Shown: positions 35,256 to 44,233 of the stretch, piece after piece | Numbering within the stretch: position 1 is the stretch's first letter | Layout of the letters: every line of letters begins with the position of its first letter | Source: Acinetobacter tibetensis | Lineage (GTDB): Bacteria > Pseudomonadota > Gammaproteobacteria > Pseudomonadales > Moraxellaceae | Direction of reading: 5' to 3' | DNA length: 64,000 nucleotides | Assembly (NCBI RefSeq): GCF_023824315.1 | Contig: NZ_CP098732.1 | Location: forward strand, 186,001-250,000 | Notes under the pieces: model-generated | Told to the model about the DNA's origin: nothing | What the model saw: only the letters and a program-made list of their open reading frames with translations | Database searches by the model: none | Position numbers and translations under genes: made by a program

Positions 35256-35283
35256 TATATTTTAAAACCGAATTTGTGTTTTC

Positions 35284-35312
35284 AATCCCTGATCCCATCA
35301 GGGATTTTTTTT
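35284..35312 (+). terminator. Terminator after tRNA-Phe copy 1
   Basis: Arms AATCCCTGAT and ATCAGGGATT followed by a T run. Confidence 0.85.
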
Positions 35313-35354
35313 GGCTGAAAAATATCCGATTGATCAAAAAATTATGGATTAGGA

Positions 35355-35383
35355 TTGACTAATCAACTGAGATGAGGCTTAAT
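35355..35383 (+). promoter_or_regulatory. Sigma-70 promoter of second tRNA-Phe
   Basis: TTGACT (35355-35360) and CTTAAT (35378-35383) are 17 bases apart, ahead of the second tRNA. Confidence 0.7.
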
Positions 35384-35393
35384 ACACGGCATC

Positions 35394-35469
35394 GGCGTGA
35401 TAGCTCAGTAGGTAGAGCAACGGATTGAAAATCCGTGTGTCCCCAGTTCGATCCTGGGTCTCGCCACCA
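35394..35469 (+). tRNA. tRNA-Phe (anticodon GAA), copy 2
   Basis: Identical in sequence to copy 1 over all 76 nt, plus a few flanking bases on each side (CATC before, TAT after). It has its own promoter and terminator, so the two are independent transcription units made by a local duplication. Confidence 0.95.
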
Positions 35470-35474
35470 TATTC

Positions 35475-35507
35475 AAAAACCCTCAAACATTGTTTGAGGG
35501 TTTTTTT
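35475..35507 (+). terminator. Terminator after tRNA-Phe copy 2
   Basis: Arms AAACCCTCAAACA and TGTTTGAGGGTTT with a run of T residues. Confidence 0.88.
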
Positions 35508-35580
35508 ATGCGCAAAGAAAAGTTGTGCTCTGTACAATCATGACTAAGTTTAAAATAAAAATGGCAGGGAGTGAGGGGGC

Positions 35581-36333
35581 ATGGTCAAGGATTTATTTTC
35601 TGCAAATAGTGAATTGTATCAACAAGCACGTCCTCAATATTCGACAGAAATTCTTGATGCTATTTTGGCTTATGTGCCCGAACGAGCATTGGCTTGGGAT
35701 TGTGGGGCAGGTTCGGGGCAATTCACCCAGTTACTTGCGCCTCATTTTGCGCAGGTGCTCGCGACAGACTTGAGCGAGCAGCAACTCCAGCAGGCTCCTG
35801 TATTTGCGAATGTGCGTTATTTACAAGCCACAGCGGAACACAGCCCTTGTGCATCTGCATCAGTTGATTTGGTTTGTGTGGCGCAAGCCATTCACTGGTT
35901 CGATTTTACGACCTTCTATGCCGAGGTAAAGCGTGTACTGAAACCAAAAGGCGTGCTTGCCGTGATTGGCTATGGTCTGATTCAATTGCAGGATGTCGAA
36001 TTACAGCATGTGTTACAGCAGCTCTATTTCAAAACGCTACAAGGTTATTGGGATCCAGAGCGGCGTTATATTGATGAGCATTACCAAACCATTCCCTTTC
36101 CTTTTCAGGAGTTGGCTGTTCCTGCCTTAGCCTTAGGCTACACATGGAGCAGTATGCAACTGTTGCAGTATTTAGCGACATGGTCAGGCGTACAGCACTA
36201 TCAGCGACAACACCAGCAAGATCCATTGCAGAATATACGACAGTGCTTGGCAGCACAGGGAAATCCACGTGTGAAGTTGATTTTTCCTGTCTTGTTACGG
36301 GTAGGGTGTCAATCTGCTGCTGAACTTGCCTGA
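35581..36333 (+). CDS. SAM-dependent methyltransferase
   Basis: A 250-residue class I methyltransferase (methyltransferase type 11 style). Motif I is WDCGAGSGQFTQLL (near residues 39-52), motif II ATDLSEQQL, and the post-I region VDLVCVAQAIHWFDFTTFY, which is typical of trans-aconitate/UbiE-like small-molecule enzymes. The HWF segment is shared with a large group of uncharacterised bacterial methyltransferases. The substrate is unknown. ATG 35581 directly follows a GAGGGGGC sequence. Stands alone. Confidence 0.82.
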   Translation: MVKDLFSANSELYQQARPQYSTEILDAILAYVPERALAWDCGAGSGQFTQLLAPHFAQVLATDLSEQQLQQAPVFANVRYLQATAEHSPCASASVDLVCVAQAIHWFDFTTFYAEVKRVLKPKGVLAVIGYGLIQLQDVELQHVLQQLYFKTLQGYWDPERRYIDEHYQTIPFPFQELAVPALALGYTWSSMQLLQYLATWSGVQHYQRQHQQDPLQNIRQCLAAQGNPRVKLIFPVLLRVGCQSAAELA

Positions 36334-36418
36334 ATGAGCGTTTTACGTGGAAACAACTGTTTAATTATTCGCCGAGTTTTAAAATAAGAGAAGTAGAAAT
36401 TTAAATGGATATTTTGCC

Positions 36419-36931
36419 ATGTATTTCTCTCCCAAAATATTCAATGCACTGGCTTTGAGTGTATTGTTGATGAGTCATGGCTATGCCAATGGCCTATCTG
36501 ATCTTTCCGTGCTGACAGAGCAAGATTTACGTCTTCAAACTGGGGATATTCAATCCCAACCTGATGATGTGAGACAACAAATTTTTGAACATTATCTGAT
36601 GAAACTTGAAGCTGCACCGCAGCAATGGGCATTGATGGACACGGCACGAGTTTCACAAGAAATTTTACCTCCTGAACGCATTCCAACTTTTGATTTACCT
36701 TTACCCATTTTATTGCAGGTCTATTCAATTGCCGATGGATTACAGTCGGAGGATCCTAGACTGGGCTTATATCGCATGATTGATCCTGTCGTAAATCCGA
36801 ATAGCCCTATCCAACACCTACAGCCAGTGCCTCAAATTCAGTTGAATTTGGGCGTGGTTTCAATTGGGACAATCGAGCAACAGATGAATGTCGATGGGTT
36901 AATAAAAATGTTTTTATTGACGCCACATTAA
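36419..36931 (+). CDS. Secreted protein of unknown function
   Basis: A 170-residue protein with a signal peptide (FNALALSVLLMSHGYA, cleavage near residue 23) and a mature part with several proline-rich and hydrophobic stretches (LPLPILLQVYSIADGL; PVVNPNSPIQHLQPVPQIQL). No cysteine pair and no recognised domain. ATG 36419 is followed by the signal directly. Ends at a shared terminator. Confidence 0.65.
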   Translation: MYFSPKIFNALALSVLLMSHGYANGLSDLSVLTEQDLRLQTGDIQSQPDDVRQQIFEHYLMKLEAAPQQWALMDTARVSQEILPPERIPTFDLPLPILLQVYSIADGLQSEDPRLGLYRMIDPVVNPNSPIQHLQPVPQIQLNLGVVSIGTIEQQMNVDGLIKMFLLTPH

Positions 36932-36966
36932 ACTGTCATGGCTTAAATTTTAGATGCAACCCATAT

Positions 36967-36993
36967 AAAAAACGCCCCGATTGGGGCGTTTTT
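36967..36993. terminator. Bidirectional terminator between secreted protein and CoA transferase
   Basis: Arms AAAAACGCCCC and GGGGCGTTTTT with a short loop GATT. Confidence 0.85.
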
Positions 36994-37007
36994 AATGACA
37001 GATCAAA

Positions 37008-38525
37008 TTAAGCAGATTTTGCTTGTGCTTGAGGTGCAAGCATGTGACCTGTTTCTTCGAAGTTAGAGTGCCAAGACAACGCTTCACGAAGTAAGTGAGG
37101 AGTATGACCACCTTTTGCACATGAACGATCAAAGTAGTCGTTTAGTGCATCGCGGTAAAGTGGGTGTGCACAGTTGTCGATAATCGCACGAGCACGCTCA
37201 CGTGGCGCTAAACCACGAAGATCTGCCAGACCTTGTTCAGTTACAAGGATGTCTACGTCGTGTTCTGCATGGTCAACGTGTGATGCAAATGGAACAATTG
37301 AAGAAATGTCGCCACCTTTTGCAATTGATTTGGTCACGAAGATTGCCAAGTGTGCATTACGTGCGAAGTCACCTGAACCACCGATACCGTTCATCATTTT
37401 CGTACCGCAAACATGCGTTGAGTTCACGTTACCGTAAATATCAAACTCAAGTGCAGTGTTGATGCCGATAATACCTAAACGACGTACAAGTTCTGGATGA
37501 TTCGAAATTTCTTGCGGACGAAGCACCAATTTATCTTTATACGCTTCAAGGTTGTTAAATACTTTCTCGCCATATTTTGCAGAAAGGGTAATTGAAGAAC
37601 CTGATGCAAAAATCATTTTACCTGCATCGATCAATTCAAACGTACAATCTTGAAGAACTTCTGAATACATGATCAAGTCTTCGAAGTTTGAATCTTTCAA
37701 ACCTGTCAATACTGCGTTTGCGATTGAACCGATACCTGCTTGAAGCGGGCCTAAGTTCTTCGGTAAACGTTCTTCAGCCACTTCTTTTTCGAAGAATGCG
37801 ATTAAGTGGTTCGCGATTGATTGTGTCTCATCGTCTGGAGCAGTTACTGTTGACGGAGAGTCGTGTAGTTCGCTGTTAAATACGATACCGACAATTTTAG
37901 ATGGATCGATGTTGATCGCAGTTGTACCAATACGCTCATCCACTTGAGTCAATGGAATTGGTTGGCGTGTTGGGCGATACGTTGGAATATAAATGTCGTG
38001 TAAGCCTTCAAATGCTGGGCTTAAATTGGTGTTAATTTCAATAATTACTTTTTCAGCAAAAATTGCAAAGCTTGCAGAGTTACCCACAGATGTTGTTGGA
38101 ATAATGCCACCATCTTCAGTGATCGCAACTGCTTCAATGATCGCTACATCTGGCTTTTTCAACTGAAGGTTACGCATTTGTTCAACAGTTTCAGACAAGT
38201 GTTGGTCAATGAACATGACTTCACCATTGTTGATGGCTTTACGTAAAGTGTTGTCGACTTGGAATGGAAGGCGACGTGCTAAAACACCCGCTTCTGTCAA
38301 TTGTTTGTCAAGGTCATTCCCTAGACTCGCACCCGTAATTAACGTGATTTTTAATGGGTTCGTGTGAGCACGTTTTACTAAAGCCAATGGAACAGCTTTT
38401 GCTTCGCCAGCACGGGTAAAGCCACTCATACCTACGGTCATACCGTCTTGGATGAATTCCGCAGCTTGTTCTGCGCTGATGACTTTGTCGTGTAGTGAAG
38501 CTAAACGAATGCGATCTAATGACAT
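37008..38525 (-). CDS. Acetyl-CoA hydrolase/succinate:CoA transferase
   Basis: A 505-residue class I CoA transferase of the Cat1/Ach1/AarC type. The catalytic glutamate is in MYSEVLQDC (near residue 290), the oxyanion loop GIGSIANAVLTG precedes it, and MNGIGGSGDFARNA is the conserved glycine-rich C-terminal loop. Such enzymes swap CoA between acetyl-CoA (or propionyl-CoA) and succinate, linking acetate or propionate metabolism to the citric acid cycle; a pure hydrolase role is less likely. It could recycle products of the mms pathway, but that is inference. Ribosome site GAGAG lies upstream of ATG 38525. Confidence 0.9.
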   Translation of the reverse strand: MSLDRIRLASLHDKVISAEQAAEFIQDGMTVGMSGFTRAGEAKAVPLALVKRAHTNPLKITLITGASLGNDLDKQLTEAGVLARRLPFQVDNTLRKAINNGEVMFIDQHLSETVEQMRNLQLKKPDVAIIEAVAITEDGGIIPTTSVGNSASFAIFAEKVIIEINTNLSPAFEGLHDIYIPTYRPTRQPIPLTQVDERIGTTAINIDPSKIVGIVFNSELHDSPSTVTAPDDETQSIANHLIAFFEKEVAEERLPKNLGPLQAGIGSIANAVLTGLKDSNFEDLIMYSEVLQDCTFELIDAGKMIFASGSSITLSAKYGEKVFNNLEAYKDKLVLRPQEISNHPELVRRLGIIGINTALEFDIYGNVNSTHVCGTKMMNGIGGSGDFARNAHLAIFVTKSIAKGGDISSIVPFASHVDHAEHDVDILVTEQGLADLRGLAPRERARAIIDNCAHPLYRDALNDYFDRSCAKGGHTPHLLREALSWHSNFEETGHMLAPQAQAKSA

Positions 38526-38958
38526 GGTTTACTCTCGTTGGAATTTTGAAACTGATAGGGATTGTACCCATCAGAAAACGCATTTTGCATACCTGTTAGG
38601 CTAAGGTCTAATTTTTTAGAAAAATGCGGGTATAACAAATTTTGATAATTTTTAATCAATTGATTTTATGAGGGATATGTCATAACTATTCGGTTGTTTT
38701 TAATACTGACTGTACGGTTATTGATCAAAATTGGCGCAAAATTTGTTACAAATGGCATGTTTTAAGGAGCACAATCATCACGATACAGAAAAATTTAGAT
38801 TAAAAAGTGGAGCAAATCATTTTAAATAAGCTAGAAATTTCACTCAATTCTTGTTGAAGGATTGATCAGAAGGGGATGGGTAAAGCTATCAATTGCTAAA
38901 AGGTGAAAGTCCATAGTTTAGAAATACGGCTTTCACCATTGCAGGATAAGCGAAGAAA
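38526..38958. other. Intergenic region: CoA transferase leader and envZ 3' end
   Basis: 433 bases without a gene. Two structures are seen. A hairpin at 38552-38574 (CTGATAGGG and CCCATCAG, one bulge) lies in the CoA transferase leader. A longer-loop hairpin at 38902-38937 (GGTGAAAG and CTTTCACC) followed on the minus strand by TTTT could end the envZ transcript. Nothing else is recognised. Confidence 0.5.
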
Positions 38959-40419
38959 TTAGAAGTGTTCGCTAATACTTTGTTTTAATTTTTCAATTGG
39001 ATTGATGATGACCTGCTCTTCAGGTTCTTCTTTCGGTAACGGCAGTAAGATAATGGCTTCGAGCCCACCTTGCTCTCGATTGTGAATCAGGAGTTTGCCT
39101 TGATGAATATCTACAATACGTTTCACAATCGCCAGTCCTAAGCCACTGCCTTGAACTGTGCGTGCGGCATTGCCTCGCACGAATGGTTGCATGAGGTCTT
39201 CAATTTGATCTTCTGGAATGCCTTCACCATGATCGGCAACACTAATTAAAATATGCTCGCCTTCCACCCGTGCAGATAACTCGACAGGCTCGGCGCCGTA
39301 CCGTTTGGAGTTATTAATTAAATTACCAATTAAGCGTTTCAGTGACAGACTACGCGCTTGAATTAAGGGCAGCTCTTGCGGGCTAAAGCGAACATCAAGA
39401 GGTTTAAATTGAATGACCAATTCCTGCAATAAATTATTGATATCCGTGGCTTGTAGGACTTCATCTGAGCCATCGCGCATAAAGGAAATAAACTGATTCA
39501 AAATGGCATCCATATCTTCCACATCATAAATCAGACCTTCTTTCAGGAAGTCATCATCTGGCATCATTTCTGCACTGAGGCGAATACGTGTGAGAGGTGT
39601 GCGTAAGTCATGTGAAATACCCGCCAGCATAATACGACGATCTCGTTCTGTCTGATCTAGCGTGTAAATCATATGATTAAATGCCTGATTCACCTCACGA
39701 ATTTCTTGTGGACCATGATTGGTTTCTAAGTACGGTGCAGTGCCTGTTTTACTGTAGCTGTTGGCAGCATTTTGCAAACGACGCAATGGACGGTTCAACT
39801 GACGAACCAGCGTTAAAATAATGACAGCGGAAATGAGTGGGATGCCCAGTAACCAACCAAGAATTAATTCAGGGCTATAGTTGGCATAGGTTTTCAGCGG
39901 TTCACGAACCCAGTGTCCATTCATTTCTGGGGTTTGCACCCAAATTCTGGGGCTGGGCTTAAACTGGAAATAAACGGTGACGTCTTTAATTTTCAACTCT
40001 TTGGCGAGCTGATGTTCAATCCGATTGGTAAAGAAATCGGCTATTAGCTTATCTTTGACACTTGGATATTCATTAGGATCGGTGACATATTCCACACCAA
40101 CGCGCTGTTTGAGCCATTCATCAATATCCAGTTGCACATCGTCATGATAAATCTTTAAGCGCGGGTTATTGATCATTTCCAGTTCAACGGCAAGAAATCT
40201 TGCATGTTGTTGAATTTCAGGTAAATACAGGGTTTTCCAGAAGAACCATAACGACATGAATAAGCTAAAGAACACTATAAACAACACCAGTACTGTGGTG
40301 CGCATGGCGGCCGAACGTGGCTTAATTTTATCGAAAAAACGTTCCGAAGAAGTGCGCTTCTTTTCTGAGTAGCTAACAAAATCGGTAAATTCTTGTGGGT
40401 TGATCGGATCTAATTTCAC
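38959..40419 (-). CDS. envZ: Sensor histidine kinase EnvZ
   Basis: A 486-residue membrane kinase. Two membrane segments (about 41-62 and 184-206) flank a periplasmic domain of about 120 residues. HAMP follows, then the H-box LAGISHDLRTPLTRIRLSAE with phospho-acceptor H270, as in EnvZ. ATP-site motifs N (LIGNLINNSKRYG), G1 (VADHGEGIPEDQ) and G2 (GSGLGLAIVKRI) are intact. It should sense envelope or osmotic conditions and phosphorylate the OmpR encoded upstream. 268 bases separate it from ompR, an unusually long gap for this pair. Confidence 0.92.
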   Translation of the reverse strand: MKLDPINPQEFTDFVSYSEKKRTSSERFFDKIKPRSAAMRTTVLVLFIVFFSLFMSLWFFWKTLYLPEIQQHARFLAVELEMINNPRLKIYHDDVQLDIDEWLKQRVGVEYVTDPNEYPSVKDKLIADFFTNRIEHQLAKELKIKDVTVYFQFKPSPRIWVQTPEMNGHWVREPLKTYANYSPELILGWLLGIPLISAVIILTLVRQLNRPLRRLQNAANSYSKTGTAPYLETNHGPQEIREVNQAFNHMIYTLDQTERDRRIMLAGISHDLRTPLTRIRLSAEMMPDDDFLKEGLIYDVEDMDAILNQFISFMRDGSDEVLQATDINNLLQELVIQFKPLDVRFSPQELPLIQARSLSLKRLIGNLINNSKRYGAEPVELSARVEGEHILISVADHGEGIPEDQIEDLMQPFVRGNAARTVQGSGLGLAIVKRIVDIHQGKLLIHNREQGGLEAIILLPLPKEEPEEQVIINPIEKLKQSISEHF

Positions 40420-40508
40420 GGTAATTCCCCATAATTTAAGAACAGGGTGAAGTTTTTGCAGGGTCTTACTGTGATTAATTTAAATTCCAGTTTTAACCTT
40501 CGGTTCGA

Positions 40509-40676
40509 CCTACTTTTGTTTTGGCAAAAGTAGGCAAAATCATTTCCATTCGCAAAACTCGACAGATACAAGCATTCACCTGAATTCTCGCAGAAACATT
40601 TTTATTTAAAATCTCCTGCCTCGAGCTTGCGAATGGTGATGTCACGAAATATCTTAAACATGGTTTAAGAATTTCG
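40509..40676. repeat. Inverted-repeat-rich spacer between ompR and envZ
   Basis: Three dyads lie in order: CCTACTTTTG/CAAAAGTAGG (40509-40534); CCATTCGCAA with CTCGA (40546-40562) against TCGAG with TTGCGAATGG (40621-40636), closing a loop of about 58 bases; and CGAAAT..CTTAAAC against GTTTAAG..ATTTCG (40645-40676). No T run follows any on the minus strand. The middle dyad resembles the termini of a small non-coding mobile or REP-like element. Confidence 0.6.
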
Positions 40677-40687
40677 TTGAGTTTTAA

Positions 40688-41452
40688 TTATTCAGCGCCA
40701 TCTGGAACAAAAACATAACCGACGCCCCAAACCGTTTGGATATAACGGGCACGGGCTGGGTTTTCTTCAATTAGACGACGTAAACGTGAGACTTGTACGT
40801 CAATTGAACGTTCCATGGCACCCCATTCACGTCCACGCGCTAAATTCATTAATTTGTCACGAGTGAGAGGTTCGCGCGGATGTTGTACGAGGGCCTTAAG
40901 TACAGCAAATTCACCCGTAGTCAGTGTGACCACTTGACCTTCACGAGTGAGGGTGCGTGTGGAGAGGTCTAAAGACCATGGACCAAAACTCACCACTTCC
41001 ATTTGCTGACTTGGTGCGCCAGGCACTTCACGCACTTGACGACGTAATACCGCACGAATACGGGCTAACAATTCATTCGGATTAAATGGCTTAGGTAAAT
41101 AATCATCGGCACCCGCTTCTAAACCCGCAATACGGTCTGAATCGCTACCTCGAGCGGTCAGCATAATAATCGGCGTATCAATATTTGAGTGGCGCAAACG
41201 ACGACAAATACTTAAGCCATCTTCCACAGGAAGCATAAAATCGAGCACGATGAGGGAAAATAGTTCGCGTTGGAGTAAGCGATCCATTTGGGTGGCATCG
41301 TGCGCTGTTTTCACCACGAAACCTTTATCTTCCAAGAAGCGCTGTAACAGTGTCCGTAAACGCACATCATCATCTACGACGAGAATGCGTTCAACGCGAT
41401 CAGTTTCTGCATGTACAACATCGCCATGTTCTGCAGGTACAACTAAACTCAT
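40688..41452 (-). CDS. ompR: OmpR-family response regulator
   Basis: A 254-residue response regulator. The receiver domain (about 21-140) has the acidic pair in VVDDDVR, the phospho-acceptor D71 in IVLDFMLP, T at LTARG and K in LPKPFNPNELLARIRAVLRR. The C-terminal winged helix (about 155-250) ends QTVWGVGYVFVPDG, as in OmpR. It precedes envZ on the same strand. Ribosome site AAGGAG lies upstream of ATG 41452, and a 9-base dyad sits just before that. Confidence 0.95.
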   Translation of the reverse strand: MSLVVPAEHGDVVHAETDRVERILVVDDDVRLRTLLQRFLEDKGFVVKTAHDATQMDRLLQRELFSLIVLDFMLPVEDGLSICRRLRHSNIDTPIIMLTARGSDSDRIAGLEAGADDYLPKPFNPNELLARIRAVLRRQVREVPGAPSQQMEVVSFGPWSLDLSTRTLTREGQVVTLTTGEFAVLKALVQHPREPLTRDKLMNLARGREWGAMERSIDVQVSRLRRLIEENPARARYIQTVWGVGYVFVPDGAE

Positions 41453-41479
41453 GATGTGTGCTCCTTATTCTTTATTGTC

Positions 41480-41518
41480 ATCGTATACGGGGTCGAGAGA
41501 TCATTAGGAGTATACGAT
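41480..41518. promoter_or_regulatory. Dyad upstream of ompR
   Basis: Perfect 9-base inverted repeat ATCGTATAC (41480-41488) and GTATACGAT (41510-41518), 30 bases centre to centre; each arm itself contains the palindrome GTATAC. It may be an operator for two dimers or a leader hairpin. Confidence 0.5.
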
Positions 41519-41789
41519 TCATTTATATCGATTTGCTATGTTCTAAAGCAACAAATATCGCAGATAAAATCAAGACATAGATACCAAATATATACATCTA
41601 AAATAGCGGATTAACGCCTGATTTACTGTAGTTCTTTGCCTGAATATGCAAAAAAAGTGTGCGAATGGTGAAAAAATCGAAAATTGGCAAATTCAATCAG
41701 AATGAAATTTAATAAAACAGTTGTGGATTTTATGGTCTTGGTCTTTATAATCATGGCTTTTAGAACTTATCCTTGTGGGATCAAACACG
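41519..41789. other. Divergent intergenic region ompR/tex
   Basis: With the leader of ompR this makes a 337-base gap. A good -10 (TATAAT, 41746-41751) precedes tex, with a weak -35 (TTGTGG, 41721) at a long 19-base spacing. No other structure is recognised. Confidence 0.45.
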
Positions 41790-44156
41790 ATGACTGACTT
41801 AGTTCAGCAGTTGGCAACAGAGCTTGCCGTACGTTCAAATCAGGTTGAAGCTGCGATTAAACTAATCGATGAAGGCGCAAGCGTTCCATTTATCGCACGT
41901 TACCGTAAAGAAGTGACGCAAGGTTTAGACGACATTCAATTACGTCAGCTTGATACACGTTTAGCTTATTTAAGAGATTTATACGAGCGTCGCGAAAAAG
42001 TCATTGAATCATTGAAAGAACAAAATAAATTGTCAGATGATTTATTGGCACGTGTAAAAGCTGCTGAAACCAAAAATGCTTTAGAAGAAATTTACGCGCC
42101 CTACCGTCCAAAGCGCACCAGTAAATCATTTAAAGCGAAAGAAGCGGGCTTGGGTCCAATTGCAGAAAAAATCTTTCAAGATGCAGTTGAACCAAGTGAA
42201 GCTTTGGCTGGTTTTAGTCATGAAGAATACCCAGATTTGGAAAGCCAACTTGACGCGATCCAGCACATTCTGATTGATGACTGGGCACAAAATATTGCTT
42301 TAACTACAGAGTTAAAAACCACTTTTGCTAAAACAGCAGTACTGAAAAGCTTGGTGGCAAGTGAAGAGAAAAAAGAAGTCGGTAAGAAATTCCGCGATTA
42401 TTTTGATTTCTCTGAAAACCTAAACAAAGTCCCTTCACATCGTTTATTGGCGATGTTACGTGGTCGCCAAGAAAATGTTTTGGGCTTAAAGATCGATGGC
42501 GAAGATGCTGCACCTTTGGCTCGTATTGAAGTTGAATACAATTTAGATCAGGTTCAGCCACAAGCACGTCAAGACTTTTTAAAGCAAACTGCGAAACTGT
42601 TTTGGTTAGGTAAAGTGCGTCCAAGCATCGAACATTCATTATTGACTGAAAAGCGTTTGAATGCCGAAGCTGAAGCGATGCAAGTATTTGCTGAAAACCT
42701 ACGTCACTTATTGCTTTCTGCACCAGCAGGCAGCCGTTGTACCCTTGGGGTAGATCCTGGTATTCGTACAGGGGTGAAATTGGCTGTGGTGAATGAATCT
42801 GGTGATGTGGTTGCACATAGCACCATTTACCCATTTGCACCGAAAGAAGATAAAGCGGGTTCAATCGCTGAATTAGCGCGTTTGTGCCAAGAGTTCAATG
42901 TCGATTTAATCGCGATTGGCAATGGTACAGCAAGCCGTGAAACAGAAGCTGTCGTTGCAGAAATGATGGCGCAACACCCTGAACTTAAGGTTACCCGTGT
43001 GACGGTGAGTGAAGCAGGCGCATCGGTTTATTCTGCATCTGAATTGGCTTCGGCTGAATTGCCAGAGTTGGATGTGTCGATTCGTGGTGCGGTTTCAATT
43101 GCGCGTCGCTTACAAGATCCATTGGCTGAATTAGTCAAAATTGATCCAAAATCGATTGGCGTCGGTCAATACCAACATGACGTAAACCAAACAGGTTTAG
43201 CCAAAACCCTAGATGCTGTGGTTGAAGACTGTGTGAACGCCGTTGGTGTTGATGTAAACACCGCTTCTGCTGCAATTTTGGGTTATATCGCAGGTTTGAA
43301 TAAAGCGATTGCACAGCAAATCGTGGAATTCCGTAAAGAAAATGGTCGTTTCGACAACCGTCAAGACCTGAAAAAAGTGCCTCGTTTAGGCGATCGTACT
43401 TTTGAACAAGCGGCAGGTTTCTTACGTATTCAAAATGGTAGCGAACCACTAGATGCCTCTGCGGTGCACCCTGAAAGCTATGGCTTGGTCGAAAAAATGG
43501 TGACTGCCAAAGCGACCACTGTGAAAGACTTAATTGGCAACAGCGAAATTATTCGTCAAATTAAGGCAGAAGATTTTGCTGATGAACAGTTTGGTTTGCC
43601 AACCATTCAAGACGTTTTAAGCGAATTGGAAAAACCAGGCCGTGACCCACGTCCAGAATTCCGTACCGCTAAATTCCGTGAAGACATTACAGAAGTTGCG
43701 CAACTCACTGAAGGAATGCAGCTTGAAGGTGTCGTGACCAATGTGACCAACTTCGGCGCTTTCGTTGATGTGGGTGTACATCAAGACGGTTTGGTACACA
43801 TTTCTGAATTGGCGAATGAGTTTGTTTCTGATCCGCACAAAGTAGTGAAACCTGGTCAAATTGTTCAGGTGCGTGTATTACAAGTCGATGCAGAGCGTAA
43901 CCGTGTGAACTTGTCGATGCGTCCAGAAGGTTCTGAAGCTCCAGCGAAAGCACCGCGTCCACCACGTCGTGAGCAAAATCAAGAGCAGCGTGGTGAGCGT
44001 AAGCCACAAGGTAAACGCCCACAGCAGGTGCGTCCACAAGGTGAGCGTCCACAGCGTCAAGGTGGTCAAAAGCCGCAAGCCCATAAACCACAAGAGAACA
44101 AGATTGGTGGTTTGGGTGCATTGTTATTACAAGCAGGGATTAAAGGCTCTAAATAA
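41790..44156 (+). CDS. tex: Tex-family RNA-binding transcription accessory protein
   Basis: A 788-residue protein with the known Tex order: N-terminal helix-turn-helix region, a YqgF/RuvX-like nuclease fold (LGVDPGIRTGVKLAVV, near 321-336), helix-hairpin-helix motifs (DVNTASAAILGYIAGLN; KVPRLGDRTFEQAAGF) and a C-terminal S1 domain (LEGVVTNVTNFGAFVDVGVH). A tail rich in Arg, Gln, Pro and Lys (about 715-770) follows the S1 domain and is likely disordered and RNA-binding. ATG 41790 is preferred over an in-frame GTG five codons earlier. Tex is a cytosolic factor affecting transcription and RNA quality control. Confidence 0.94.
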   Translation: MTDLVQQLATELAVRSNQVEAAIKLIDEGASVPFIARYRKEVTQGLDDIQLRQLDTRLAYLRDLYERREKVIESLKEQNKLSDDLLARVKAAETKNALEEIYAPYRPKRTSKSFKAKEAGLGPIAEKIFQDAVEPSEALAGFSHEEYPDLESQLDAIQHILIDDWAQNIALTTELKTTFAKTAVLKSLVASEEKKEVGKKFRDYFDFSENLNKVPSHRLLAMLRGRQENVLGLKIDGEDAAPLARIEVEYNLDQVQPQARQDFLKQTAKLFWLGKVRPSIEHSLLTEKRLNAEAEAMQVFAENLRHLLLSAPAGSRCTLGVDPGIRTGVKLAVVNESGDVVAHSTIYPFAPKEDKAGSIAELARLCQEFNVDLIAIGNGTASRETEAVVAEMMAQHPELKVTRVTVSEAGASVYSASELASAELPELDVSIRGAVSIARRLQDPLAELVKIDPKSIGVGQYQHDVNQTGLAKTLDAVVEDCVNAVGVDVNTASAAILGYIAGLNKAIAQQIVEFRKENGRFDNRQDLKKVPRLGDRTFEQAAGFLRIQNGSEPLDASAVHPESYGLVEKMVTAKATTVKDLIGNSEIIRQIKAEDFADEQFGLPTIQDVLSELEKPGRDPRPEFRTAKFREDITEVAQLTEGMQLEGVVTNVTNFGAFVDVGVHQDGLVHISELANEFVSDPHKVVKPGQIVQVRVLQVDAERNRVNLSMRPEGSEAPAKAPRPPRREQNQEQRGERKPQGKRPQQVRPQGERPQRQGGQKPQAHKPQENKIGGLGALLLQAGIKGSK

Positions 44157-44180
44157 ACTGCTAAATTAAAAAATTGATTA

Positions 44181-44210
44181 AAGAAGTCTATCTCGATAGG
44201 CTTCTTTTTT
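44181..44210 (+). terminator. Terminator after tex
   Basis: Arms AAGAAGTCTAT and ATAGGCTTCTT (one wobble pair) followed by a T run. Confidence 0.8.
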
Positions 44211-44233
44211 ATGTAGAAATAATAGGATAAGTA

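Noticed and set aside
42328..42864. 178-residue minus-strand frame inside tex
   Set aside because: Shadow of tex coding bias; no plausible start or family.
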